Assembly: GCA_008921705.1 (NCBI GenBank)
Contig: VFFE01007126.1
Span: 124,001 to 188,000 of the forward strand
DNA from: Burhinus oedicnemus
Lineage: Eukaryota > Chordata > Aves > Charadriiformes > Burhinidae
Length of the DNA stretch: 64,000 nt
Direction of reading: 5' to 3'
Position numbers and translations under genes: made by a program. Below are positions 47,101-59,800 of the stretch, one piece after another; the first letter of the stretch is position 1; every line of letters starts with the position of its first letter. Below the pieces are notes generated by a model. The model was not told the origin of the DNA, did no database searches, and worked only from the letters and a program-made list of their open reading frames with translations.

Positions 47101-48077
47101 TTTCCTTATCCTGACAACCAGCACCTGAAATCTACTTTACTGGGTTTTATCTCCTAGTGCAATAAACCTCTATTAAATTTACTGGAATCACGAAAGTTAA
47201 GTTTGCCTAAAATATCTCAACTCCGACTTTCTTACTATTTTGAGGTTGGTTTGTGTCTTTATATGTATATGAGCTGGCCAGCCACATTAACACAGCCATG
47301 TCTGACCCAGCGGTACACTGAGTATTTTCAGGGCTTTGAAAGACAAAGATAACATTTTGTATATAGTGCAGATGACTCCTTACCACTGCTAATTGCTGTT
47401 CTGGTTGGAGACACCTACATTTTCCTATCTTTCTATTTAGAGTGGAAAATCATTAGTTTTTCTCAAATGGTTCAATGATTGTGAGTCAGCCAAAGCAAAA
47501 TTCCTAACAACCCAGTGTCCTGGCCACAGCTCACTGGACTGCACAGGGCCTTGGCTGCAGTTTATTGCCATAAAATGTGTGGCAACAGGGAGCTCCTGTG
47601 ACTGCCGCTTCTGTACGTCATGATTACTCCTTAAGGCTGTGCAGTGTCCACTTGAGTGACCTGCCAAAGATTAAATGCGAATTTCTTTGAACCTGAGACA
47701 GGGAAGCTATGGTCAGAATCTCCATACAGGAGTGTAGCTGAAAGGAAATTTGTTAACTGATAATAGATGGACTATTATACTATAAAATATTCAGGAAAAA
47801 AAAAACATATGCAAGAAAAAAATGTCATTAAAATTCAAGTAGTTTTCTGCAAAGCTGAGATAATTTTGCAACTTCAGCAATTATAGGATGAAATCTTCAA
47901 AGCAAATTGCCCAGAATCAATGAAAATCAAGTCCTTGTTTTTCTTTTTATTTTTTCTTAACATTTTCTGCATATGTATCAATAGAAATATAAAATTTCTG
48001 GTTTATCATGGCGTAATAGCCATGACAGCTACTAAATTATTTCACAGATTGAAAAAAATATATTTATGAGAGGGTCT
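44111..48077. other. Intergenic sequence, no gene seen
   Basis: A pyrimidine-rich, G+C-richer patch at 44470-44900 is open in several frames (144 codons on plus), but the peptide is biased in composition and without a domain. The rest is A+T-rich single-copy-looking sequence. Confidence 0.4.
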
Positions 48078-48200
48078 GGTGTAGTGGTTTGTGGGAGCCA
48101 GGAAAGTACTAATTCCAATCACACAGAGCCATTGACCAATGTCTGCGGTCAGATCACTTGACCTTCTTGTTCTTCAGTCATCCTAGCTGGAAAGTGTACT
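48078..48200 (+). repeat. Ancient tRNA-type SINE remnant (MIR/CORE-SINE-like)
   Basis: Reads in order like the amniote MIR/CORE-SINE pattern: TGTAGTGGTTT, GGGAGCCAGGA, AATTCCAATCAC, AGAGCCATTGACC, GTCAGATCACTTGACC, CTTCAGTC and AGCTGGAAAGTG, where the family has a tRNA-like head, then 'gtgaccttgggcaagtcacttaacc' type text, then 'cctcagtttcc...tgtaaaatg'. Similarity is by eye and heavily eroded, as expected for an element predating birds. Confidence 0.55.
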
Positions 48201-51200
48201 AAATGCATCGCCCCTGGAAAATGACAGTGTGCGTTCATGCATTAATGTGTGTTTTACCGCATATAGGATATTGCACTTTTCCTCCCCCTTCAGTTTGTAG
48301 TTTCTGGTTTCCTAAAGTGTTAGGCAGAATCCTGTGCAACTGATGTTCTACATTTCCTAAACCTTTTATATCCTTGAAGTTTGAGAAATTAGATAGTATT
48401 AGCTTTCCTCTCTTGGATTTCTAAAGACATTTCAGGCTTGTCTTTTATCTAAATCATTTTATGGCCCATTAATTGAATAGATAATGTTTCTCAGCAAAGT
48501 CTGAAGGGTCATTTAGCATTTTCAGCATGACTACAACATGAAAAGAGTATATTTTCAGCCAGAAGAAGGCTGAATTTTTTTTTTTACAGTTTTAACAACC
48601 AACAAGTGAGCCAGCCATTGATATCCACTGTTCTTGATAAATGTAAATATTTCCGCTGATATTTAAGCAGAAGAAATAGGTTTTTGGTTAAAATGGCACA
48701 GCCTCTAATACCATGGTTGAAAATTCTGAAAGAGCAATGGAGGCATGAACTATCGGTTTTAATAAGACAGAATAAAATCCCCCAAAGGCCTAGCCAATAA
48801 CTCCCATGAAACTTTAGCTAAGTTTCCATATGCTAAGTAGTAAAATATGTGTTTTTAAAGAAAAATCTAGTTATAATATATAATTCAACTCAAAATCAAA
48901 TTTGTAAGCCAGTTTAATCTCTGCTAAAGGGCTTTGTTAATCATCCAGTTGAAAGTGCTGCTCAAGGAATCACTGCCATTAGTGGTCCGGTGGCAGAAGC
49001 AGCCTTATTGCCTTATGCTATATATGGTCACAGCAAGTCAAACAGCTAAGTCGAACTTGTAATTACTGGTAATATTCTAAACGTTGGGCAGTATTCTAAC
49101 TGGTCAGCCTAAGCTACGTTGAATCTACTGGGCCATTTTGTTGCACCACATGCCAAGCAAAAGGGAATATGCATCCTCCTTGGGGTCCTTCTGCCATTGC
49201 AAACTGGGACCCAGTTCTGTAAGGTCTTGGAAACATGTTGAGTTGCACACAGCCCTTCCAGACCAATATGGATGGGAAGATGTTTATGTTTGGAGTCTGT
49301 AAGGCTTCTTGGCTTTTGGGGAAATAGAAGGAAAGCTAGGCCTAGAGCTTCAAAAAGGTCTGCAGGTCTAGTATTAGACCTTTGGCTAATAATCAGACTT
49401 TCTAAAGTTAATGAGCCTGTTTACATTCCACGGTATTGCTTCTGTGGGTATTCTTTGCAATCTTGGCATAATTTGCAGTGAGTCTTTAACTTCTTAATTT
49501 TTTAGTAGCTACTTGTGTGGAGGATATTTTTTAATGAGGTTGCACTGGCGAGGAAGAAATGGAGTTGGCTATTCTTTTACAAATACCTGTAACTAATAGT
49601 TAACAGGTACTTTAAATCTTCTGTGGCCAGATTAAGCAACTACAGCCTAAGAGTTCGGCAGATTATACTCTGTTACATAATTTTAAAATCATGAAAACTT
49701 CAAGGTGTGTTTTGAAAGACTATATACTCTCTTTGTCAATAGCAAATAACTACATTTCTAGAATTAGTCCCTATTGTTGCAACTCAAGTAGCAGAGATCA
49801 TAATTGTGTACTCACCTTACTCCTCTTTATGGTACAGTTGCTCCAGTGACTACTTCTGAATTCACACTAAGTGTTTATTAAACAGATCACTTAAAGCATT
49901 CAACTTCTATTTCACTTCCTGCCTTATCACAAAGAAACAACAGAGCAAAAGAGGGAAGAAGCATCATAATACATGTAATGTTATTTTCTCATTCATGAGC
50001 TGCAGGTACTAATGTAGGTTTTAGATTCTTTGTGAAATGAGAACAGTAAGTCAGCAAGTTATGCCGAGAGGTATCTGAACTGACAAAACAAAATTCCATA
50101 GACTTATGATCTTGTAGAGAGAATGAGGGAACTCAAAAGAAATAATCAGCTTTTAAAGTCATCTCTCATCATCCCTCAAGCTACTGCAGAGCCAGAAAGG
50201 AATTAAAAGAGGGCATCTACTGCACATTTGTCTTTGAGTAGCACCAACACAACAGGAGAATCTCAAAGGAGCATTTGCCCCACACAGTTGGAAATCTTTA
50301 GTATAGTAAAAAGACTTTGAACTGGTACAAAATACCCAGAAGACTACATGTGAATTATGGCCTTATGTAGTACTTTCTACGCTGAGAAGATTACTTACCT
50401 CCCAAGGGACAAGAAAGTCTCATATTTTTGAAATATTAGTTATATGACTGCATGCTCAAATTGGAAACTGTGCAGTTCATCTTCGAACCATGAGCACACC
50501 AAAAGCACTGTCTCCCCCTTGATTCTCACTCCAGCCATAAGAGAACTTTAGTAACAAGTTATAGAAGGACAGTTTAGGTTATTGCAGCCAACAACTGCCT
50601 GAGCATAACAAGGGACAGATTCTTTGTGAATGAACTTTCAGTAGCCACCAGATTTCACGTAGGATTTAATGCCCTGGCGATGAAGGAACTCAGCATGCAA
50701 TGTGAAATAAGTTAGTGCCTACGATAGTCCTTTTAGAAATGTGATTTCAACACTAATCATTGAAAAAACTGAAAGACTGACTATGTCTTAGCTTTTTAAC
50801 ACTATCAGTGGTCCAGTTTTCTTTCTAAGAATCCCCTGAGCATCTAAACAACACTAGGCAATAAATAACAAAGATTTCATGTATAATGCAACATAGTATA
50901 GTACAATATTATAATAATAATAAGAAGAAGAAGTAACAAAGGTATCACAGAGTCTACACAAGGTGATGTCTGTGTGAGAAGGCATGGCTTTCTGAACATT
51001 GGCTGTGGCCAAATGCCAAGCAGGTAGATATTTCCCAAGGAGGGGAACATAAAAAGTCATAGGAAGGACTATTATGGTGGTAGGAGGACAGTAAAAAAAG
51101 AGCATTCATGGACTTATACACCCATTGTACAAGCAGTAGAAAATGTGATGTATCTTTCTTTACTTATACTGCATGATTTGGGGTAAAACTAGGATTCAGG

Positions 51201-52337
51201 CAGTAGAAGAAATCGCAAAAGCAGCTAAAGCAGGAGTCACTGAACATTCAGAGGCATCTTTACAGCTGTGTGCATATTTTCACCTCTTTTTGCTCATTGG
51301 CTGCCTATTCTAATCCTCTTTCTTTCACTCCCTCATTTTCTTTTCCTCTGCTTTGCTCCCCCCAAGCCACTGTAACTAACAATGTTTGCTGCCATCCCGC
51401 AGCTCACTGTGCTGTCTCACAATTTCCTTTTCCTCCTTGTGCACTTATCTCATCCATTTGCATTGAAAGGTCTCTGGGACAAGGGACACTCAAATATTGT
51501 GTTTTCCCAGCACCTTTAGGCCAACTCTAGTTCCTGAACTGATTTATAAAGTGCTAATCTACTCACTATAAGAAGTCACAGAGTATCTTAACTGATAGTG
51601 CTTTTAAAATAGATTATAGCCACTCACTGCTGAGTTTGAGACCAAAATAACAGAATATATCTACTTCTTGTGACATTCATAAGAGTAGTTGCAATGTACC
51701 TTCCAAATGCCAAAATAAAACAGGCTCTTTCTCATAATTTCTTATGTACGTGTCTCAATGGAATCCAAATTTTTTTGCAATGAGCATAGAGGACTGAAGA
51801 CCTTTTGGGGAAATATTCATATTGTGAAATGAAACTCCTCTCTTTTTCATCAAGCACGTTAGTAACGTGTCCATGTGTACTTTTTCAAGAATTCAGTAGA
51901 TGATTTGTTGGTAATAAGGTAAAGGCTTGCAACTGAACATTAAATGTTTTGGTGGGAGAAAAGCTTTGAGACAAGTCAGAATCAACCTACTGAGAACTTA
52001 GAGGGAGCTTGTGGCTTCCTGGTGAACACCCAGTGAGCTCCCAGACTGGGTGGAAGCAGGAAGATCCTGCTGTAAGTAGGTGGAATTAAATTAGAGATGA
52101 GCAACAGATAAAATAGATGAGACACAAGATGAGATAAGTAATTTTAAAGAAGCAAACCCATCCCATTAAGAACGTGAAATAAAAAAATACAGGCTCAAAG
52201 ACACCTTCCTTTCTAAGGATAAGCCTATGCTGCAACCAGAATTGTGGTTGCAGCATGCATAGAGCTTTACCTTTAAACTAGCAAGTGCAGATGTTAATGT
52301 CCACGGAGGCCAGCAGGAGCCACCAAATACCCAGAAC
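48201..52337. other. Intergenic sequence, no gene seen
   Basis: A+T-rich throughout, with an (AAT)n(AAG)n tract at 50911-50933. ORFs do not exceed about 86 codons and none looks coding. No transposon recognised. Confidence 0.45.
50911..50933 (+). repeat. (AAT)n(AAG)n compound microsatellite
   Basis: Four AAT-type units running directly into four AAG-type units. Confidence 0.75.
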
Positions 52338-52438
52338 AGCACTGAGTTCACCATTCATTCATTACACCAGTGGTCAAACCTAACACAACACTGAGTTCAC
52401 CATTCATTTGTTACCCCAGTGGTCTAAGCTAACACAGT
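52338..52438 (+). repeat. 49-bp tandem duplication, two copies
   Basis: ACTGAGTTCACCATTCATT starts at 52341 and again at 52390. Both units continue with TTAC, CCAGTGGTC and CTAACACA in the same spacing, with about five differences between copies. Confidence 0.85.
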
Positions 52439-55400
52439 TATCTATAGCTAAGAGATTTGACAAACTGTGATGACATCTTAGAGACTCTTCAGGTTCCTCC
52501 ATATTGGAACTTCTGCCCCCAGAGACAGAAGATGACAATGGAGAAGGAATGATGGGGAGAGCAGTTGCACAATTTATGTGAAATTGTGAATGCAGTTATA
52601 CTACCATTTTCTCTGGTGGCAAAAAGGTCTTGAGAAGTTCCCAGTTCTCATTTTTTCACTCCTCTTGCCTTCACACAGTTTGCTTCCTATGCTGTGGGTT
52701 AGAGCCCACTACTCTGTGCTCATGCAACTCTGGGGCAATGCTGCAAACAAAATCACCATGAGGAGGAATTCCAAAAATCACACAAGGAGGGAAATTCCCA
52801 AACTGGCTTTGCCAGCAGAGAAAGCAGAGTACTTCTACCACATGTCTAATTTCTCCTACCAGAATTGTTTCATTTATATGAATAGGATTTAAAATAGATC
52901 AGCTTTTCTGTTACTGTGGGAGTCAGGATAGGAAATCTTGATCCCCAAACTAGACTGCTGTTGTAGATGAATTTAACTTCTACAGACTTATTTGTGCTTA
53001 TAGTCTTAACCAAGCTAACAAGCTCAGGCTTGCCTGTCCTATTATGGCCAACCTATGAATGGTAAAGTGAACGTTTATCATAGAACAGTGTATTAGGATA
53101 AATCAATGAAGACTTTGTGAAGCGCGGTATATTAGTACCTATGGATGCAAAATTCCATACTAGGATTTTGCATTGTTTGGTTCATCAGAAAAATGTGACA
53201 GAAGCAAGATCTCTGTATACTCTGTATACACACACACCCCTTTATATTTAAAATACATTCTTGTTATTTGTAATCGTATTTCTATATTGTTCCACCATAT
53301 CTTCTGACTCCTAGAAGCTAGACTTGCATAAACTTGTGTGACCAAAAATTTGTCTCACTGATATTTGTATAGCTTTGATAACAAAGATTTTTTTAAGGCA
53401 TGTAAATAAGTATATTGTGTAAAGCTGGACCGTACACAAGCTTTATGATGAAATCATTTGTGTTGTGTCCTTATTTGAATTTCCATATTTACTTAACAAA
53501 AGGTTTCGCTGGGGCTTTTCAGTCCATATTTACATAGATCCATCAAAGATGGCATAGTTAGACGCAGGATGTAGTTGAAAGTAGACAATAGCACAGCGGG
53601 GTTAAGGTATTGGGCTGCAGCTAAAGTGTTTTGTTAGGAAGATCTGATAAGTGCTTAGACTTTTTGCTAAAATAAAGACCCTAACAACAGTGGGAATTCA
53701 ACAGGGTAATCACACTTAATGCAGACTGTTTAGAGCAATTAGAGGTGATTGGCAGTGTCTTAAAGCCCTTAAACAGAAACAACATATAAAAAGAACTGAC
53801 CTCAATTGGATTTCAGCTTCATTGCCAGTTTCAGTCTAATGCATTATATCAACTGGGTTAATGCACATAGGAGTAAACTATCTTTTACTGGTCCTGTGGC
53901 TGTAAAGTATTGTTCCTGAGACTTCCTCTGTCATGGAAATATTAAAACGCTTCATGTGATACGCAGCTCTGTCAGTAGACAGTGTAAATAGTTTGTACTT
54001 GCCAAGGGATACATCTCTCTTCCCTGATGTCCATGAAGTATTTGTCAATGAATGGATCAGGAATGCCACAGGGAAGGCACGGAGACAGTGACAGATGATC
54101 CAATAGCAGAATGGACTGCAGAGTGTGTTTTTCATGCAAAACCAAAGTTTGTGAAGGCTCATTTTCAAACAACGGTGGATTTGTGCCTATAAATAACACA
54201 CAGAAGAGACATTTAAACTACAATGGGTGCAATACTCTGATTTAAATCTATGCAGACATACTGAAGTCACTGAAATAAGGCTGACTTTTCATTTCCCAAG
54301 GCTTTAGGAACCAGCTAATGTATTGAGTCACCAGGGCAGTTACACACACCTTAGGGGCTTTGGCAGGGTCTATTTCTGTGATAGTGTCTTTGGGCCCAAA
54401 TTTGTTAAGGCAAGACGCCCACCGAAATTACCAAATGCTGAGGAGTAGTCTGGGTAGAAGAGCTGTTTGAAATGACAAAGTCCTGCTTATCCAGGTAGAG
54501 ACAGCGTATGGCCAGAAACACAGACCATCTACCTGGAACAGTTTAAATTATGGTCACCCAGGTCAAAATTACCATACTCTCAGCTGAAATACAGGGCTAG
54601 AGTAGTTGCGTGCTCTTAAGTTGTTGCAGTGCAGAACTTGAGTGGTTTAAAAGTTAGAACTTTCATTTAGGAGGCAATAACTTCTTAAAGCACGCTGTCC
54701 TGGTTACTTTTGAATCTCTAATGCTACCTAAATTTTGTCTGTATTTTATATATTTCTATTTATACAATGCTTTTGTGTTGGTATAAAGACATCTTGTATT
54801 GGTCTGACTTAATCTGTTCTCAAAAACAATGATCTATACTAGTATATTATTACCATTGTAGCAATATATCTGTAACTATGGGTGTTGGAGCAGTTGTGAA
54901 GAGGTGTGGGGAGGGAACAACCAGACTGCCATGACAGTCACCCCAGCCAGTGCTTTTTGGGCTCTAGAAGGAGGGAGCAATGCTGAAATTCACAGCCTGA
55001 TATGCTGTTTTTGCAGCAGAATATATGCAATATAACTTCTGTATTTCAACAAATTCAAAATAATGACCAAAGGTAATAATAATCCTCTACCAGTTTGAAT
55101 GCACAGTGGGGTAGGTATATGCCAAGAGCCACCTTCTGGGTAAAATCTACCTAAAATGAAACTTTACCCGCAGACTTTGCATTATGACAGATAGCAAAGA
55201 AAGATGCTGGTTTAGCTTTCTTAATCAGATCCCTAGGTTTTATCAGTAGTCATAATAATCCCATCTACACAAGGGTGGGAATGGCCTCTGTTCAGCCACC
55301 CAACAGTTACGCTTCTGATCTGACCCACTCACCCGTACTCCTCTACAGCCAGTGGAGACAGAATAGGCACCTTCACAGAGATATTCCTCCCACCTCAAGA

Positions 55401-56235
55401 AGGTACATAAACCAGGTGGGACAAGAGGATGTCTGCAGTGACTATCTACAAGAAGGCCATACACATTAACTCATCCCAGGCACTTAGCTTTCAGTGATTA
55501 AAGTTTAGATGAATGTTTGCACAAGGTGTCTAGCACAACGCAGAGCTCAGTAGCACTGTGCCCATCTTCAGTGAAAGGATCTGCCCTTCAGGGCCAGTGA
55601 ACATCCCACCCACGCAGATCCCTCATCCTGCCCCTTCAGCTACAGAGGCTGAAAAGCCTTTCCTCTGCTTACAGATCTAGTAGGACTGGAGTGTTCTTTT
55701 GCAGTTACACACAAACATCCCTGCACACATGTGAACCTCCTGAGCCATTTGCCGGTTCCACTTTGCTCCGTACTGGTCGTAAGTCGGATGTCTCAAATCT
55801 CTGCTTATGCATACATTTCACCAATAACAGAACAGGTAAATGACACTTTGTATGGTTTCTATGTTAAGATAAATAATGTTCCATTAAGTTACCGTGTAAC
55901 AGACCAGAAAAAGTGAAATTAAAACAACTTCCCAAAGGCAGGCTCTCAAAAATGAAGAGACATACTCATTTTGGTTGCTTGGCTGGTAGAATAATTTTGA
56001 GGCTTTTCGCTACACAAGAAGCTTCAGTCTAAGTTTTGTTTTCATTTTTTAAACATAAGCTTCAGGCAGAGAGGCTTATAGCTACTTAGAATGTTAGTTA
56101 ATTTAAAAAAACGTTAAATTAACATCCTTTCCCTTGACATGGGGAGTGAACTGCCAGAGGATAATGAATTTTATTAACTCTCATAATGTCAGTGTTGATT
56201 GCATCCAAATATTGGATCCATTATTTGTCAGTCCC
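52439..56235. other. Intergenic sequence, no gene seen
   Basis: A+T-rich. Two overlapping minus-strand frames at 53878-54199 (96 and 75 codons) were examined for transposase or zinc-finger motifs and show none. The segment 53700-53870 has a high density of homeodomain-like TTAAT motifs. Confidence 0.4.
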
Positions 56236-56510
56236 TGTCGTGGTTTGGGCCAGATTGGCCCAAAGAACCACCTAGAGAAGCAAACGGGTCAAGGATTAAT
56301 TGATTGGTGCAAGTTCTCTCCTTCCAGTCACGATATTGCTACTATGCCATTTATATGTGCAGGGTAGGAGACCCAAGGTGTTTTGAGACCAGGTTATTTC
56401 TGCACAGCGCTTTCCAGCGTAACACCCTCCTTCTGCCTGGCTTCTTGCGTTGCTGCGGTATAGCCAGTGACATTACTGCAGCCTTTCAGCAGCTGCCAAA
56501 TACTGTTACA
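56236..56510 (+). mobile_element. Possible eroded LTR fragment
   Basis: Begins TGTCGTGGTTTGGGCCAGAT, the style of start seen in bird LTRs, and a candidate end TGTTACA occurs at 56510. No TATA/poly(A) pair in convincing order and no flanking duplication, so this may be only a truncated 5' piece or a coincidence. Confidence 0.25.
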
Positions 56511-56722
56511 AAAAGCACTGGTCTCAAGCGGGAACTATTGAGGAATTTTCTAACAAAAGTTTTGGATTGTTTTGTTTTATTTTGTTTTTTAAACCTCATG
56601 CTAATTTGTGGAGATGGAGACATCACCTGAGAATGCACCCCCCTCCAGGAAATTCTCACCAGGAAAGGCTCTCCAGCACAGGAATTTGGAAAGACATTTC
56701 CCCCCCAGACTAGGGAATAGAT
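56511..56722. other. Intergenic spacer
   Basis: About 210 bp with a T/G-rich run near 56568-56590; nothing else recognised. Confidence 0.35.
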
Positions 56723-56800
56723 CAGTGATTAGGACACTTAGCTTGGACGGTGAAGACCTATTCTTCCTCTGCCCCAGCTTTCTACTAGCCCTGGGCTACT
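56723..56800 (+). repeat. Ancient tRNA-type SINE remnant
   Basis: CAGTGATTAGGACACTTAGC, then TTGGACGGTGAAGACC and TTCCTCTGCCCCAGC, parallel the tRNA-derived head of amniote CORE-SINEs ('gtggttaggacactagcctggga...gagacc...ttc..tgctctgcc'), including an A-box-like TTAGCTTGG. The right part is too decayed to place. Confidence 0.5.
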
Positions 56801-59800
56801 GCAGGAGGAAGAGAATTTTCCTGAATCTCCTCCAAGGGCTTTCCACTTTGGACAAATAAACCATTGCTTGCTGGGTGACAAAACCTCTGTTATTTCAAAA
56901 TATAGATAAATTTATCAAACATCTGGCTGCTATTCCTATAGCTCCTAGGCAGACTTTTCCACAAATTCCCTCTTGCCTGCACCGGCAGTGATATTTGTCT
57001 GTCTCCACGTTCCTGGATGAGACAGGCAAAATACTAAGTCTACAAAAAGGAGGAAAAAAAAACGGTTTTGCTCCCCAAGTTGCCTTTTTGTGGGAGATCC
57101 AAGAAGTATCAGTAGCAGCACAAAGGAAGCAGAGCACAACCAGGAATGAAGGAACAAAACTGCTGTGTTTGGTAGCAGGTAGCCATTAGTTCATGTGCAT
57201 TAAGTGATCAAGTCACATCTTCACATCTCTCCTGCTCTTGTATGCCTCTTTTTTAGTGGGAAGGGGATTGGGTTATGATTTCTTTTATTCTTTTAAAAAT
57301 ACTTGGTTCCACCTCACTGAGGAAAAGAAGGCTGGGAAGAAACATTGCCTAGCAATTTTCCAGACAAGAGATTTTGGGGGATTTTATCCAGCCTTTATAA
57401 CAGACAGCCCTGAGCTGGAAAGTGAAGCGGCAAATTCCCATGGAGATCCCATTGGTTTAGTGTCAGAGATATTTTCTAACCTGTAAAGAGCAGGTAAACC
57501 TGCAAACTCTAAAAACATCACAAATTTAGAGGAAGCAGGTAAAAGCAATTGCTTTCACTGTGCATTTCTGTCAGATGTGGGTGAATTTTCAGGAATTTGC
57601 CTCATTCCCCCCATCAGGCCCAACCATCACTGTTGTTTACATGTTGACTCCCCCTTTGACTCGACTCTGTGGTGAGCCAGCCAGCTCTGCAGCCAGGGAA
57701 CATAGGTTCAAGGAGGGTCTGTCTCACCTTTCTGAAATTAAACAGATATGCATTATTTCCTACACCTTAAACTGTCCATAAAGCAAATTTCATTTTTGAT
57801 TTAGCTTATGTTCAAAGGAATTGAGAAGCAGAATTGGCTGAGGGGAAAAAAAAAAAAGATGTTTAGATTGTAATTTTCAATTACAAGTTCACTTACCAGT
57901 CATCATTTGCTAGTTCTTTAACAGAACACTGGTAAAAATTATGTTGAAGCAGTTCAATCCTTTAGATATGAAGAACTGAAGTTCTCAGTTTAAAAATAAG
58001 CAGTGAAATGTATGCATATAAAAATATTTTTTAAAATTATGCACAAAATACTTCAGAATAAGTTAAATACAAGAAACACTGGATATTACAGCACTTTGCA
58101 CTGTGTTCTAACAAAATTAAAGTCATCTCCTGCAAAACTGTGGCGACAGAGCTAAACACAGGTTCTCAAGAAATATGTCTGTTAGTTGTACATCTTCCCA
58201 TGCTACTAAGAACTGAACAACGTGATAAGTAAATTCCTGAAGCGTCTAAATGTAAACTTTTTTTGAGCTCATTTCCAAATGTCATTTTGCCATTTCCCCA
58301 AACAACTGTAGTTTAACGTTGGCAATATGAATGGAATATACTCTGTGCCAGCTTTGAAACTCAGCTTATTGGGTTCATACAGCTGATAAAGTAAATTCAC
58401 AATAGCAACAGTAAGTTGTGACCTAGCAGTGATTGGCACAAGCACTCATGGCTCCACATCACTGAAAGGTAGGTGATGCGCTAGTATAAGACATCCCGCT
58501 CTTATCCATTCATTCCAATTCCTGTTCAATGGTATGCTGCTCTCTTAGCCAATCTAATGCAGCTGCGTGTGGGCACATTCTCTGCACCACACTGGAAAAT
58601 TGACCTGATTTTCTAAAAATTAAACACATGGAAGAAAGCTCTAAAAAAATACTCAAAAAGCACCCATAAAGCAGCACCATGACTTGTATCACTAACCGGA
58701 ACACTGTAGAAGACAAGACAAAGGGGTTTCATGCAGTCGGTGTTCAAACTTTGTGCTTGCTTATTCTCAAGAGGCTCAGCAAAGCTTCCACTTAGTGCAG
58801 CAAGACAGCCTCTCCTTAAAATAGGTGAAGTTGCTGGATATTAACACTCAAAGCCATCTGCAACTTGGAAAGCTGCATGTATTTTAGACAAGACAAATCC
58901 TCCAGGGTAGCCTTGTTTTGTTAAAATGGATAGAGAAGCAGGTTAAAGGGTCTGAAGATAAATAATAAATGAGTGACAGCTCAAGACCACAATTAGGCCA
59001 AGGTTAATAAGCGTCAATTCCAAAGGATAAGGGATTTCTCTTTAGAAGTAACCACCACATAATAAATGTGGTACTACAGACTTAATGGATAAACTCACTT
59101 GGTATTACAGTTGATTACAAAATAGGAAAAAGGTTATACAGAGGAAAGGCTAAGTAAAAGTCAGATGACTAGCTTAACCTTTCATAAACTCAAATGGTGG
59201 AGTTTGTTTACGTTCTCCACTGTATGCTGTTCCAGTGCACCCAGTGAATGCTACAAGCAATTACAAGAGACATCTGCAAACATTTTTCTCCCTTACTTTT
59301 TCTCCCCCACTTTTTCTCCCCCTTGCACTGCCTCAGCAATAACCTTACAGTCATACCCACAGGGAAAAAAAAACAGAGCATTTGTTGGTCCTTCTGTCAC
59401 ATAATCCTAATCTTCAGGAAGGGATCTTCCAGGCATAACTAGCTTTGCTCTGTGTACCACTGTTGCCCCATTCTCAATCCAGAGGGGAACACCTTTCTGT
59501 GGCAGTTTAAAATTTGCTATCTAATAGGAACTATACTAAATTCTATTCCTTCTAGACTGGTAGGTCTTCTCAAGGCAGCTGAAGCAACCTGAAAAAAATA
59601 GCATTTCCAAAGCAAAACCAGTGAGTTAAATTAGACCTTGTTTATTTGGTTTTTCTCTTCCTCTCTTCTATTCTTAGTATTTATTTGATCAAACTGTACT
59701 GAGTGGCAAAACATCCCTCTGATACGTCTGGCTCCTCCTGAGCATATTAGCTTATCTATCTCTTAATCCCATCTTTTACAAAAATCGAATGCTGTGCCAA

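Noticed and set aside
53586..53625. Segment resembling a tRNA-like SINE head (GCACAGCGGGGTTAAGG)
   Set aside because: Only about 40 bp is similar and neither a B box nor a SINE body follows.
53878..54199. Overlapping 96- and 75-codon minus-strand ORFs considered as a transposase or zinc-finger exon
   Set aside because: No catalytic or C2H2 spacing, and both frames are equally open.
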